Shown here piece by piece: positions 36,071-44,942 of a stretch of 64,000 nt of DNA; positions within the stretch are counted from its first letter, which is position 1; each line of letters begins with the position of its first letter. Made by a program: the position numbers and the translations under genes. Origin of the DNA: Pleionea litopenaei. Lineage in GTDB: Bacteria; Pseudomonadota; Gammaproteobacteria; Enterobacterales; Kangiellaceae. The stretch lies in contig NZ_CP133548.1 in the NCBI RefSeq assembly GCF_031198435.1, forward strand, positions 4,188,001-4,252,000, read 5' to 3'. Below the pieces are notes generated by a model. It was not told the origin of the DNA and did no database searches. It saw only the letters and a program-made list of their open reading frames with translations.

Positions 36071-37012
36071 ATGAAAGTCTTAGCATTGACGTTGTTTTTG
36101 TTGTTCAACACAGTGTTTACAAGCGCGAATTGTTTCGCCGAACAAACAGTCGTTCATGTCGGTGAGGACGCCGAGCTGTTTCGTCAATGGCAACGAGTAC
36201 AAGATAACTACCAATTGATCAAAGGTCGAATAATTTTTCAAGAAAGTGATTCCGAATTTTACTCTAAAGGTTATCGAGTGGAAGACTCTTCACTGTTGCT
36301 TGGCGCGGTTACTCGAGAAATTTACGATTACCGAATTGAACAAAGCTCTTCAAATGTATTCGATCAAGTGCGTAAAAGCTTGAACGCACAGGGATTCTCT
36401 GAGCAATTTGTTTGCTCCGGTGGCGATTGTGGTGAAGTTGATGGCTGGCGTTTGTACTTACATGATTTGATTGGCTACCAAACCGAAACTCAGCACTACA
36501 TAGCGGCGGTCAAGCACAATGAGGCCAGCGCGCAAAGTCAGTATGTTGCGGTTTACGTTAATGATATTGATGGTCAACCACGTACTTTGGTAGATGTGAT
36601 CACTAAGCCAACCGAGCATCGCTTTGATGTGGTGGTCAATACCAATGATATAGCCAAAACCATCGAGAAAGACGGAAAGGTAGTGCTATCGGGAATATAT
36701 TTTGAAACAGATTCAGCGACGCTTGATCCATCCTCCTTGGCACAAGTAAAAGCAATGAGTGAGTTTATTAAAGCGCATCAAGGAAAGCAGTTTGCAGTAG
36801 TCGGCCACACCGACAATGTTGGAAGTGGACAATACAACGAGCAGCTGGCGAAGAACCGTGCACAAGCGGTCGTTAAACTTATGCTGCAAAAATTTGATGT
36901 GAAACCTCAACAGGTGATGGCGAAGGGTTTGGGTCCTTATGCACCGGTAACTTCTAATTCCGATGAGAACGGCAAAGCGCTGAATCGTCGGGTAGAGTTA
37001 ATTTTACTGTGA
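36071..37012 (+). CDS. DUF4892/OmpA-family protein, single-domain version
   Basis: 313 residues with a signal peptide ending near CFAEQ. One DUF4892-like domain (about 25-190) has the CSGGDCG pair; the C-terminal OmpA domain (about 200-313) has HTDNVGSGQYN and NRRVELI. It is the short relative of the proteins at 17646 and 22474 and ends the Tad operon. The usual RcpB gene is missing, so these proteins might fill an outer-membrane or wall-linking role; that is inference. Confidence 0.85.
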   Translation: MKVLALTLFLLFNTVFTSANCFAEQTVVHVGEDAELFRQWQRVQDNYQLIKGRIIFQESDSEFYSKGYRVEDSSLLLGAVTREIYDYRIEQSSSNVFDQVRKSLNAQGFSEQFVCSGGDCGEVDGWRLYLHDLIGYQTETQHYIAAVKHNEASAQSQYVAVYVNDIDGQPRTLVDVITKPTEHRFDVVVNTNDIAKTIEKDGKVVLSGIYFETDSATLDPSSLAQVKAMSEFIKAHQGKQFAVVGHTDNVGSGQYNEQLAKNRAQAVVKLMLQKFDVKPQQVMAKGLGPYAPVTSNSDENGKALNRRVELILL

Positions 37013-37071
37013 GATCGGCACTTTTTTAATCTCAATCGTAACTTTTCTTGCCATTGTTTCCCGTAAGACAA

Positions 37072-37100
37072 TTGGTTATCGGAGATAAATTGCTTACAAT
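37072..37100 (+). promoter_or_regulatory. Probable promoter of cmk
   Basis: TTGGTT (37072-37077), 17-base spacer, TACAAT (37095-37100). Expected start of transcription near 37107, about 23 bases before the ATG. Confidence 0.5.
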
Positions 37101-37129
37101 AGCGCCAGTTTTTTATTCGGCGCTTTTTT
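37101..37129 (+). terminator. Hairpin with T-run overlapping the cmk leader
   Basis: AGCGCC (37101-37106) and GGCGCT (37119-37124) followed by TTTTT just before the cmk ATG. It can terminate transcripts from the Tad operon. Transcripts from the cmk promoter would start inside it and lack the left arm. Confidence 0.55.
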
Positions 37130-37828
37130 ATGTCTGACTTTAATGATTCGAATAACGCACCCGTGATAACCATTGACGGACCTTCCGGAGCCGGGAAGGG
37201 GGCCATTGCTTATCGCTTGGCGCAACATTTTGGCTGGCCGCTACTCGACAGCGGCGCGATTTATCGCGTACTTGGACTGGCCGCAGAGCGCGCCGGTTTG
37301 TCGCCTGCCGAGGTTGAGCCATTAGTTGAGCTGGCGACCCACCTTCCTTTAACTTTCGTGGCCGATGATGCTAGCGGCGAAGTGGTTGCTAACTTAGATG
37401 GACAACCTGTCGGCGATTTGATCCGTACTGATGAAGCCGGCGCGCGCGCCAGTCAATATGCATCCATCCCCGAAGTTAGAGCTGCATTGTTGCAACGCCA
37501 ACGCGACTTTCAAGTGGCGCCTGGATTGGTGGCCGATGGTCGCGATATGGGCACCATTGTGTTTCCCCGAGCCGAAGTGAAAATTTTCCTAACCGCTAGC
37601 GCTGAAACCCGCGCCAATAGGCGCTTTAAGCAGTTGAAAGAGAAAGGAATAAGTGCTAGTCTATGCGCCCTTCTGGAAAGCATAAAAGCACGCGATGAGC
37701 GTGACCGCACCCGTTCTGTGGCACCTTTGGTACCCGCAGAGGGGGCTTTTGTCGTTGATAGCTCAACGTTATCAATAGACGAAGTGTTTTCCCAAGTAGT
37801 TGAATATACAAAGAAAAAGCTCGGCTAA
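37130..37828 (+). CDS. cmk: Cytidylate kinase
   Basis: 232 residues. P-loop ITIDGPSGAGKG near the start, DSGAIYR, the VADGRDMGTIVFP segment and the lid region KARDERDRTRSVAPL identify CMP/dCMP kinase. No Shine-Dalgarno is visible before the ATG because the T-run of a hairpin occupies that place. It is followed by rpsA as in most gammaproteobacteria. Confidence 0.97.
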   Translation: MSDFNDSNNAPVITIDGPSGAGKGAIAYRLAQHFGWPLLDSGAIYRVLGLAAERAGLSPAEVEPLVELATHLPLTFVADDASGEVVANLDGQPVGDLIRTDEAGARASQYASIPEVRAALLQRQRDFQVAPGLVADGRDMGTIVFPRAEVKIFLTASAETRANRRFKQLKEKGISASLCALLESIKARDERDRTRSVAPLVPAEGAFVVDSSTLSIDEVFSQVVEYTKKKLG

Positions 37829-37918
37829 CTGAATCGAGTAGACGGCTTTTTTACGGAAAAGTTCATTCTTGCCGCACGGATGATGGTGAGTTTTTTAATA
37901 GACCCGGTTTTTCAGGAT

Positions 37919-37949
37919 TTGACAAAACTGGACGAAATACAGCCATAAA
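37919..37949 (+). promoter_or_regulatory. Possible rpsA promoter
   Basis: TTGACA (37919-37924) and CATAAA (37944-37949) with a 19-base spacer, about 30 bases before the rpsA ATG. Spacing is longer than ideal. Confidence 0.4.
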
Positions 37950-37979
37950 TATTTGGCTAAACAATCTAGGAATCTGGTA

Positions 37980-39662
37980 ATGAGCGAAAATTTCGCAGAA
38001 TTGTTTGAGCAAAGTCTTCAAGAAGTAGAAATGCGTCCAGGCGCGATCATCACAGGTACTGTTGTTGCTATCGATAGCGAAATGGTTACTGTGAACGCAG
38101 GCCTGAAATCTGAAGGTGTTATCCCACGTGACCAATTCACCAATGCATCGGGTGAGTTAGAAGTTGAAGTTGGCGACACCGTAGAAGTTGCTTTAGACGC
38201 AATTGAAGATGGATTTGGTGAGACTCGTCTTTCTCGTGAACGCGCGAAGCGCTTCGAAACTTGGAAAGAGCTTGAAAAAGCCCACGAAGCTGGCGAGAAA
38301 GTTTACGGTGTTATCACTGGCAAGGTTAAAGGTGGATTTACTGTTGAAATCAACAAAATCCGAGCCTTCTTACCAGGTTCTTTGGTTGATGTTCGTCCGT
38401 TACGTGACACTGCTCACTTAGAAAACAAAGAGCTAGAATTTAAAGTCATCAAATTAGATCAGAAACGCAACAACGTTGTTGTTTCACGTCGTAGCGTTAT
38501 CGAAGACGAGAACAGTGCTGAGCGCGATGAGTTGTTAGCTAAGCTAACTGAAGGCGCAGAAGCAAAAGGTATCGTTAAGAACTTGACTGATTACGGTGCA
38601 TTCGTTGATTTAGGCGGTGTTGACGGTCTTCTTCATATCACTGATATGAGCTGGAAGCGTGTTAAACATCCTTCTGAAATCGTTCAAGTAGGCGATGAAA
38701 TCAACGTTAAAGTATTGAAGTTCGACAAAGATAAGCAACGTGTATCTTTAGGTCTTAAGCAACTAGGTGAAGACCCATGGGTAGATATCGCACGTCGTTA
38801 CCCTGAAGGTGCTCGCATTTTCGGTCGTGTAACTAACTTGACTGATTACGGCTGCTTCGTTGAAATCGAAGAAGGCGTAGAAGGTCTTGTTCACGTGTCT
38901 GAAATGGACTGGACTAACAAGAATATTCACCCAAGCAAAGTGGTAAACTTGGGCGATGAAGTTGAAGTCTTGGTATTGGATATTGATGAAGAGCGTCGTC
39001 GTATCTCTCTTGGTATCAAACAATGCAAAGCAAACCCTTGGAATGAGTTCGCGTCTAAACAAGACAAAGGCGACCGTGTTAAAGGCAAAATCAAATCTAT
39101 CACTGATTTCGGTATCTTCATCGGTTTAGACGGTGGAATCGACGGCCTTGTTCACTTATCAGACATCTCTTGGAGCTTGCCTGGTGAAGAAGCGGTACGT
39201 GACTTCAAGAAAGGCGACGAAGTTGAAGCGGTTGTATTGGCTGTTGACGCTGAGCGTGAGCGTATCTCTCTTGGTATCAAACAAGTTGATGAAGATCCTT
39301 TCTCAGGTTACATGTCATCGAACTCTAAAGGTGCCATCGTAAATGGTAAAGTTATCGAAGTTGACGCTAAAGGCGCTAAAATCGAGCTTTCTGATAATGT
39401 AGAAGGTTACTTACGCGCTTCTGAAATCAGTGCAGAGCGTGTAGAAGATGCTTCTAAGCACTTAAGCGTTGGTGATGACGTTGAAGCTAAGTTCATCGGT
39501 GTTGACCGTAAGAACCGTGTAATCAACTTGTCTATCAAAGCAAAAGATCATGCAGAAGAGCAAAAAGCGATTAAAGAGTTCAGCAAAGAGCAGTCTGATG
39601 ATGCCGCTCCAGCGACTCTTGGTGATTTGTTAAAAGAGCAAATGGACCAACAAGACGCTTAA
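37980..39662 (+). CDS. rpsA: 30S ribosomal protein S1
   Basis: 560 residues with six S1 RNA-binding repeats. Repeats three to five are the most alike: [59 protein letters not shown]. The ATG at 37980 matches the E. coli N-terminus ([11 protein letters not shown]); an upstream in-frame TTG is not needed. S1 recruits mRNA to the 30S subunit. Followed by a strong terminator and ihfB. Confidence 0.98.
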   Translation: MSENFAELFEQSLQEVEMRPGAIITGTVVAIDSEMVTVNAGLKSEGVIPRDQFTNASGELEVEVGDTVEVALDAIEDGFGETRLSRERAKRFETWKELEKAHEAGEKVYGVITGKVKGGFTVEINKIRAFLPGSLVDVRPLRDTAHLENKELEFKVIKLDQKRNNVVVSRRSVIEDENSAERDELLAKLTEGAEAKGIVKNLTDYGAFVDLGGVDGLLHITDMSWKRVKHPSEIVQVGDEINVKVLKFDKDKQRVSLGLKQLGEDPWVDIARRYPEGARIFGRVTNLTDYGCFVEIEEGVEGLVHVSEMDWTNKNIHPSKVVNLGDEVEVLVLDIDEERRRISLGIKQCKANPWNEFASKQDKGDRVKGKIKSITDFGIFIGLDGGIDGLVHLSDISWSLPGEEAVRDFKKGDEVEAVVLAVDAERERISLGIKQVDEDPFSGYMSSNSKGAIVNGKVIEVDAKGAKIELSDNVEGYLRASEISAERVEDASKHLSVGDDVEAKFIGVDRKNRVINLSIKAKDHAEEQKAIKEFSKEQSDDAAPATLGDLLKEQMDQQDA

Positions 39663-39682
39663 TTGCATCTGTAATTGAGATT

Positions 39683-39720
39683 AAATGCACTTAATCCATT
39701 GATTAAGTGCATTTTTTTTT
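39683..39720 (+). terminator. Strong terminator of rpsA
   Basis: Thirteen-base perfect arms, AAATGCACTTAAT (39683-39695) and ATTAAGTGCATTT (39702-39714), loop CCATTG, running into nine T. Confidence 0.92.
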
Positions 39721-39793
39721 GATCTCTTATCCCGTTTTGTACTATCTTATGTGTTACATAACCTTTTGAATAACAAGGAAAACGGGTTTTAGC

Positions 39794-40090
39794 ATGACCA
39801 AATCAGAACTCATAGAGCGTTTGGCCGCCCATCAGACGCAATTATCAGCAAAAGATGTTGAGTTGGTGGTGAAAAGCCTTTTAGAGCACATGGCGCAAGC
39901 TTTGGCTCGAGGCGAACGTATTGAAATTCGCGGCTTCGGTAGTTTTTCTTTGCATTTTCGAGCCCCGCGTACCGGCCGTAACCCTAAGACAGGGGATGCT
40001 GTGACGTTAGCTGGAAAATACGTTCCCCATTTCAAACCCGGTAAAGAGTTACGTGATCGAGTTAATGAGAGTCTTCAAGAGCAGCAATGA
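39794..40090 (+). CDS. ihfB: Integration host factor subunit beta
   Basis: 98 residues of the HU/IHF fold. [11 protein letters not shown] at the start, [17 protein letters not shown] and the DNA-bending arm [14 protein letters not shown] place it with IhfB, as does its position after rpsA. It bends DNA as a heterodimer with IhfA. Confidence 0.96.
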   Translation: MTKSELIERLAAHQTQLSAKDVELVVKSLLEHMAQALARGERIEIRGFGSFSLHFRAPRTGRNPKTGDAVTLAGKYVPHFKPGKELRDRVNESLQEQQ

Positions 40091-40108
40091 AGAAATCTAA
40101 GGGTTTTC

Positions 40109-40137
40109 AAAGGCAGTCATTGACCTGCCTTTTTTTA
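40109..40137 (+). terminator. Terminator of ihfB
   Basis: AGGCAG (40111-40116) and CTGCCT (40125-40130) followed by seven T. Confidence 0.85.
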
Positions 40138-40178
40138 TGCCTGAAAATTGGCATTCGAGTATTTAGGGGAGGTGTCAC

Positions 40179-40472
40179 TTGCGCGGCTTATTAACTATTT
40201 TACTGATGATTGTGGTGTGCGCAGTGTCGTTGCTATTTTTCGCCCAAAACAATCAAGACGTTGTTCTGTCTTATTTTATCGGTGAGTCGAATATCCCTTT
40301 GTCTTTCATCATTTTAGCCAGCTTAATCATAGGTATCGCGATTGGGCTTCTGGTTTTGAGCTCCTCATTGGTCAAACACAAATTTCGGGCCCGTCAATTC
40401 GAGAAAAGATTAGAGCAAAAAAAGCAGGAGCTTGAGAACCTAAGAGCATTACCATTACGAGACGATTATTGA
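40179..40472 (+). CDS. lapA: LapA-type inner-membrane protein
   Basis: 97 residues with two membrane helices (about 3-19 and 40-62), FFAQNNQDVVLSYF between them, and a basic coiled-coil tail. TTG start at 40179 is supported by AGGGGAGG. LapA works with LapB in control of lipopolysaccharide synthesis. The stop overlaps the lapB start. Confidence 0.9.
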   Translation: MRGLLTILLMIVVCAVSLLFFAQNNQDVVLSYFIGESNIPLSFIILASLIIGIAIGLLVLSSSLVKHKFRARQFEKRLEQKKQELENLRALPLRDDY

Positions 40473-41647
40473 TGAGCGACGTGTTGTTCTATCTGGTTGT
40501 TCTAATGCTACCAATCGCTGCGATCAGCGGTTATCGGCTGGGGCGACGAGGGAGAAAGTCGACGAGTAGTAGCGAAGGAGGCCTGTCACGTCGTTACTTC
40601 GTGGGTCTTAACTATCTGTTGAATGAACAGCCTGATAAAGCCATCGACACCTTTGTTAAAATGCTGGAAGTTGACTCAGAGACGGTTGAGACGCATCTCG
40701 CGTTAGGGAATTTATTTCGAAAGCGTGGAGAAGTTGATCGTGCGATTCGATTGCATCAAAACCTAATCGCTCGCCCCTCATTGAGTCCCGAAGTTCGCAA
40801 TTTGTCTCTGCTTGAGTTGGGCCTAGACTATATGGCTGCTGGGCTTTTTGATCGCGCCGAGAGCATCTTTAAAGAATTACGCACCGAACCTAAGCATAAA
40901 GCGGTGAGTCTTCAGCAGCTCATGTTTATTTATCAGCAAACGAAAGACTGGGAACAAGCGGTCACGGTTGCTGAGCAGCTGCAATCAGTTGATCATCAAG
41001 ATCATGCTCCAGAGATTGCTCATTTCTATTGTGAGCTGGCTGAGAAACAAATACAACAAGGCGACTCGAAGCCTGCGATGGTCTCATTGAAACGTGCTTT
41101 GCAGTTTGATCCCAATTGTATTCGAGCAAACATTATTCGAAGTGATATTGCGTTTAATCAAGGCCAATTTAAGCAGGCGATTAAATATTACCGAGAAATG
41201 ATTAAACAGAATTCAGCGTTTGTTCCTGAGATTATTGAACGAGTTGCCGCGACCTATCAGCAGCTTGGTGATACGAAAGGGTATCAGTCGTTTTTAGAAA
41301 ATTCTCTTGAATCTGGAGAGAGTCCTACGGTTGTGTTGGCCTATGCTGAAATACTGCGTAAGCAAAAAGGCGATCGTGTTGCCGCCGATTTTATTGCTCA
41401 ACAATTGCAACAAAAGCCGTCGCTAAAAGGGTTATTGAAGTTAATAGAAATGCATATCGAGCATGCTCAACCGAGTGCTCGGCCCAGTCTTGAAATTTTA
41501 TTTGATATTGTTAATCGATCTTATCAGTCGAAAGCAGCTTACCGTTGTTTAAATTGTGGCTTTGGAAGTAAAGCTTTATTTTGGCAATGCCCGAGCTGTA
41601 AAAGCTGGAGTTCAGTTAAACCAGTTGTTGGTTTAGAAGGAGAGTAG
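40472..41647 (+). CDS. lapB: Lipopolysaccharide assembly protein B
   Basis: 391 residues. An N-terminal membrane anchor ([18 protein letters not shown]) is followed by cytoplasmic TPR repeats and a C-terminal rubredoxin-type zinc site (YRCLNCGF and QCPSCKSW). LapB regulates LpxC turnover, balancing LPS with phospholipid. Start is the ATG at 40472, overlapping the lapA stop. Confidence 0.95.
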   Translation: MSDVLFYLVVLMLPIAAISGYRLGRRGRKSTSSSEGGLSRRYFVGLNYLLNEQPDKAIDTFVKMLEVDSETVETHLALGNLFRKRGEVDRAIRLHQNLIARPSLSPEVRNLSLLELGLDYMAAGLFDRAESIFKELRTEPKHKAVSLQQLMFIYQQTKDWEQAVTVAEQLQSVDHQDHAPEIAHFYCELAEKQIQQGDSKPAMVSLKRALQFDPNCIRANIIRSDIAFNQGQFKQAIKYYREMIKQNSAFVPEIIERVAATYQQLGDTKGYQSFLENSLESGESPTVVLAYAEILRKQKGDRVAADFIAQQLQQKPSLKGLLKLIEMHIEHAQPSARPSLEILFDIVNRSYQSKAAYRCLNCGFGSKALFWQCPSCKSWSSVKPVVGLEGE

Positions 41648-41649
41648 TT

Positions 41650-42366
41650 TTGTCTTTCAGTTTGTCACCTATTGTGGTCGCTTTAGATTTTGATAATGAG
41701 AGAGAAGCGCTAGCGCTCATCGATCAGCTCGATCCTAAAATGTGTCGCTTAAAAATCGGAAAAGAAATGTTTACTCATTTCGGTCCTAATTTTGTTAAAG
41801 CATTAGTTGAGCGCCAGTATGACGTTTTTCTCGATCTTAAGTTTCACGATATCCCAAACACAGTAGCGAAAGCATGTCGTGCAGCTGCTGATTTGGGCGT
41901 TTGGATGGTTAATGTTCATGCCAGCGGCGGCGAAAAAATGATGAGTAAGGCCAAAGAGTCGTTACAAAGCTTTGGTGACGATGCTCCGTTACTCATTGCT
42001 GTCACGGTGTTAACCAGTATGTCAGAACCGGAGTTACATCAAGTTGGTGTGAGCGGAAACCTAGATGAACAGGTATTGCGACTAGCAACATTAACACGAG
42101 ACTGTGGTCTTGACGGTGTCGTTTGTTCTGCTCAAGAAGCCCAGACATTAAAAAGTGCACTTGGACAGGCTTTTAAGTTAGTAACGCCTGGAATACGATT
42201 GGCAACGTCGGCGAAAGATGATCAGACGAGAGTGATGACGCCTGATCAAGCAATAATTAACGGTTCAGATTATTTGGTGATCGGTCGTCCAATTACCCAA
42301 TCGAGTCAACCGCTTCAAACCTTGTGCGAAATTACTGAATCTATTGCAGACACATTGAAGGCGTAA
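41650..42366 (+). CDS. pyrF: Orotidine 5'-phosphate decarboxylase
   Basis: 238 residues. The signature [14 protein letters not shown] holds the catalytic Asp-Lys-Asp set. Also VALDFDN at the start, LKIGKEMF, and [12 protein letters not shown] for phosphate binding. Last step of UMP synthesis. Start is TTG at 41650 behind GAAGGAG. It forms an operon with lapA-lapB. Confidence 0.96.
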   Translation: MSFSLSPIVVALDFDNEREALALIDQLDPKMCRLKIGKEMFTHFGPNFVKALVERQYDVFLDLKFHDIPNTVAKACRAAADLGVWMVNVHASGGEKMMSKAKESLQSFGDDAPLLIAVTVLTSMSEPELHQVGVSGNLDEQVLRLATLTRDCGLDGVVCSAQEAQTLKSALGQAFKLVTPGIRLATSAKDDQTRVMTPDQAIINGSDYLVIGRPITQSSQPLQTLCEITESIADTLKA

Positions 42367-42472
42367 AGTTACGCAACTAGAATACTGCGGTCTACTTTAT
42401 GGAGTAACGTTTATACGTTTAAGTAGATGAACCATCAATGATGATTTAAATGATTAATTAAAGGAGATAATT

Positions 42473-42829
42473 ATGAAATCATTTTTTTACGCAGTACTTC
42501 TAAAAATAACGCTTTTTATTTCTGCAATGAGTTTTTTTGTCACCGCTGTCGAGGCTAATGAGTCGTCAACGAATGCATTGCCAAATAAAACATTATCAAA
42601 ACAGTCTCAACTAGCCAAGGTAGAAGCGAAGGTTCAAGTCGTTTATTTGAATAAAGCCTCTGCGGAAGAAATTGCTCAAAAGCTTAATGGCGTTGGAATT
42701 AAAAAAGCGCAGGCAATAATTGAGCTTCGTAACAAGCTCGGTAAGTTTAAGCGAGTGGAGCAAATTCTCGATGTAAAGGGTATCGGTAGGGCAACCTTAG
42801 AGAAAAATCAACATCTATTAAAGTTATAA
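42473..42829 (+). CDS. ComEA-like helix-hairpin-helix protein
   Basis: 118 residues with an N-terminal membrane or signal segment (ITLFISAMSFFVTAVEA). Two HhH motifs at the C-terminus follow: YLNKASAEEIAQKLNGVGIKKA, then ILDVKGIGRATLEKN. This is the ComEA arrangement, a periplasmic DNA-binding protein in natural transformation. A strong AAAGGAG precedes the ATG. Confidence 0.88.
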   Translation: MKSFFYAVLLKITLFISAMSFFVTAVEANESSTNALPNKTLSKQSQLAKVEAKVQVVYLNKASAEEIAQKLNGVGIKKAQAIIELRNKLGKFKRVEQILDVKGIGRATLEKNQHLLKL

Positions 42830-42976
42830 ATCTGACACTCTATGACCAAGGGCTAGGCAGCTAGCTCTTGGCTACAAGCCAGTCGATATTTATCGCGTTT
42901 GGAACACATCGTATTGTGTTTGAATCATGTATCAAGAGAGAAGGCTTTCTTTAGCTTTCCGCCCAATAGAAAATTT

Positions 42977-43040
42977 AAAAGAGTAATATTTTAAAAAAGT
43001 AATATTTTAAAAGAGTAATATTTTAAAAGAGTAATAGAAA
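42977..43040 (+). repeat. Four tandem 16-bp repeats
   Basis: Unit AAAAGAGTAATATTTT at 42977, 42993 (one change), 43009 and 43025 (last six bases diverged). Confidence 0.9.
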
Positions 43041-43074
43041 AGTTGGTAGCATGAGGGGTAGTAATAATTTTATG

Positions 43075-43140
43075 AAGAAATCGTTTAAAGAAATCGTTTA
43101 AAGAAATCGTAAGAAATCATAAGAATTCATAAGAAAAGTT
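43075..43140 (+). repeat. Short tandem repeats directly before the manC start
   Basis: Two 13-base units (AAGAAATCGTTTA at 43075 and 43088), then 10-base derivatives AAGAAATCGT, AAGAAATCAT, AAGAATTCAT and AAGAAAAGTT up to 43140. The manC ATG follows at once. Confidence 0.9.
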
Positions 43141-44613
43141 ATGACAAAAATTGTTCCTATTGTTCTGGCGGGTGGACGTGGTACACGTTTGTGGCCTTTA
43201 TCGAGGCAAGATTACCCAAAGCCATTTTTACAACTCGAAGCGGACAGCGAAAGTCTTTATCAAAGTACTTTGAAACGGTGCCAAAGCTTAGCTGAGTTGG
43301 ATTCTCGTGTGGTGCCTCCTGTGGTTGTCGCAAACCATCGACATCGTTTTCTAGTGGCTCAACAAGCGCTCGAACTCAATTGTAAACTCTCGGCGCTGAT
43401 TATCGAGCCGATTGAAAGAAACACTGCTGCTGCCTTTAGTTCTGCAGTCATGTGGGCAAAGGAGCAATGGGGTGACGCACAGTGTATTTTGCTTCCTGCC
43501 GATCATGAACTGGATGATTCAAAACAGTTTGTATTAACGCTTCTAACGCTAGTGAACTCTCTGATTGCTTCTTCGACCAGCGTTACTGTGGGGTTGTTAG
43601 GTGTACGTGCTAGCGAACCAAGCAATCAATTCGGATACATGAAAACACAAGGTGATCACTTCGATAATCCTATTAATCAATCTGGAACCCGTTCGGTGAT
43701 TTCATTCATAGAGAAACCACCGCTGGAACGAGCTGAAACTCTAGTTAAAGAAGAAGGTTGGTTTTGGAACTCGGGAGTCTATGCCTGCTCGACTGAACAC
43801 TGGGCTTCTATACTTAACTCGATTGATTCCCATTTCAAAGCGTTAATCGAATCTGCTGTACAAAATGCTGCACAAGACTTGGAGTTTTTGCGATTGCCAG
43901 TGGATGATTATAAGAAGGTTAAAAATATATCCGTTGACTACTTCGTGATGGAAAAAGTCGATGAGTTGAGTCAAATGAACGTCGAGTGTCGAATGCTTGA
44001 ACTAAATTGTGAATGGCAAGACAGCGGTACTTGGTTGAATTACAGCCATCAATGGCCGGTTGATGATTTGGGTAACCGAGTGCATGGGCCGGTCGAAAAT
44101 ATTGAGTCGCGCAATAACGTAGTTTATTCCGATGAGGCTTTGGTTGTCACTCATGGCATTAAGAATCAGCTTATTGTCGTGACTCAAGACTGCGTGTATG
44201 TCGGAGATAAATTAGGGTTAGATAAAACGACGTTTAAACAGTTTGCACAGAAAGAGCACTCTCAATTACTGCATCATCGACGCCAGTTTCGACCATGGGG
44301 ATATTTTGAAGTTATTGCCACTGGAACGCATTTTCAAGTAAAGCGATTATCGATCAATGCTCACAGTCGACTATCACTACAATCGCATCAACATCGTTCC
44401 GAACACTGGATCCTTGTGAGTGGGGTAGCGTCGGTTATTCGAGGTGACGAAGAGTTTCAATTAAACACTAATGAGTCGACCTTTATTCCTTGTGGAGTTG
44501 TACATCGATTGAGCAACCCGAGTAACGAGATACTCGAATTAATTGAAGTACAGACTGGTCAAATTATTGATGAAGACGATATTATGCGCTTCAACGATGA
44601 TTTTGGGCGTTAA
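43141..44613 (+). CDS. manC: Mannose-1-phosphate guanylyltransferase/mannose-6-phosphate isomerase
   Basis: 490 residues. The nucleotidyltransferase signature VLAGGRGTRLWPLSRQDYPK is at the start, then EPIERNTAAAF, FIEKPP and NSGVYAC. The C-terminal isomerase domain (about 375-485) has RPWGYFEVI, SLQSHQHRSEHWILV and the late FIPCGVVHRL. It makes GDP-mannose for capsule or LPS. It stands alone; its upstream region is made of short tandem repeats. Confidence 0.95.
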   Translation: MTKIVPIVLAGGRGTRLWPLSRQDYPKPFLQLEADSESLYQSTLKRCQSLAELDSRVVPPVVVANHRHRFLVAQQALELNCKLSALIIEPIERNTAAAFSSAVMWAKEQWGDAQCILLPADHELDDSKQFVLTLLTLVNSLIASSTSVTVGLLGVRASEPSNQFGYMKTQGDHFDNPINQSGTRSVISFIEKPPLERAETLVKEEGWFWNSGVYACSTEHWASILNSIDSHFKALIESAVQNAAQDLEFLRLPVDDYKKVKNISVDYFVMEKVDELSQMNVECRMLELNCEWQDSGTWLNYSHQWPVDDLGNRVHGPVENIESRNNVVYSDEALVVTHGIKNQLIVVTQDCVYVGDKLGLDKTTFKQFAQKEHSQLLHHRRQFRPWGYFEVIATGTHFQVKRLSINAHSRLSLQSHQHRSEHWILVSGVASVIRGDEEFQLNTNESTFIPCGVVHRLSNPSNEILELIEVQTGQIIDEDDIMRFNDDFGR

Positions 44614-44942
44614 GCTACGTTTAATGACTTAGCATGTCTTGATTGTTTTCACTGGGCTAGATTGTTTAAATGGGTTTTATTGTTTAAAAAGACCTGCTTT
44701 AACTAGAGTCGGCTGTCACGATTAGATGTGTCGCATGGATAAGGCGGCAGTAATTAGTCTGGCAAAAAGTAAGGGAGTTAGGCTCCCATTGATTCAATTA
44801 AATTCTATGGAATGACTGTCAATTATTCTGTGTATTTCGTAGAATATTTGGATCCTATAAGGATATTATAATTATGAAAATTAATTCAAACACAAAGTCA
44901 GCCACTGGCAGTTAATGAAATAACGATTTACAGGGGACTGAC
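44614..44942. other. Intergenic region between manC and pgi
   Basis: No recognisable gene. A short hairpin GGGAG-TTAGG-CTCCC (44771-44785), an ATTCT/AGAAT repeat around 44824-44845 and the palindrome ATCCT-ATA-AGGAT (44852-44864) are visible. A 13-codon frame at 44875 has no support. Pgi has AGGGGACTGAC before its ATG. Confidence 0.45.

Larger units (their letters stand above)
42830..43140 (+). other. Intergenic region before manC, largely tandem repeats
   Basis: No gene is present. The first 130 bases are unremarkable AT-rich sequence with an imperfect hairpin (CTAGGCAGCTAG). The rest consists of the two short repeat tracts listed separately. They occupy the place of promoter and leader. 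Confidence 0.6.

Noticed and set aside
42977-43140. CRISPR array
   Set aside because: The units are 10-16 bases, directly adjacent without unique spacers, and no cas genes are present.
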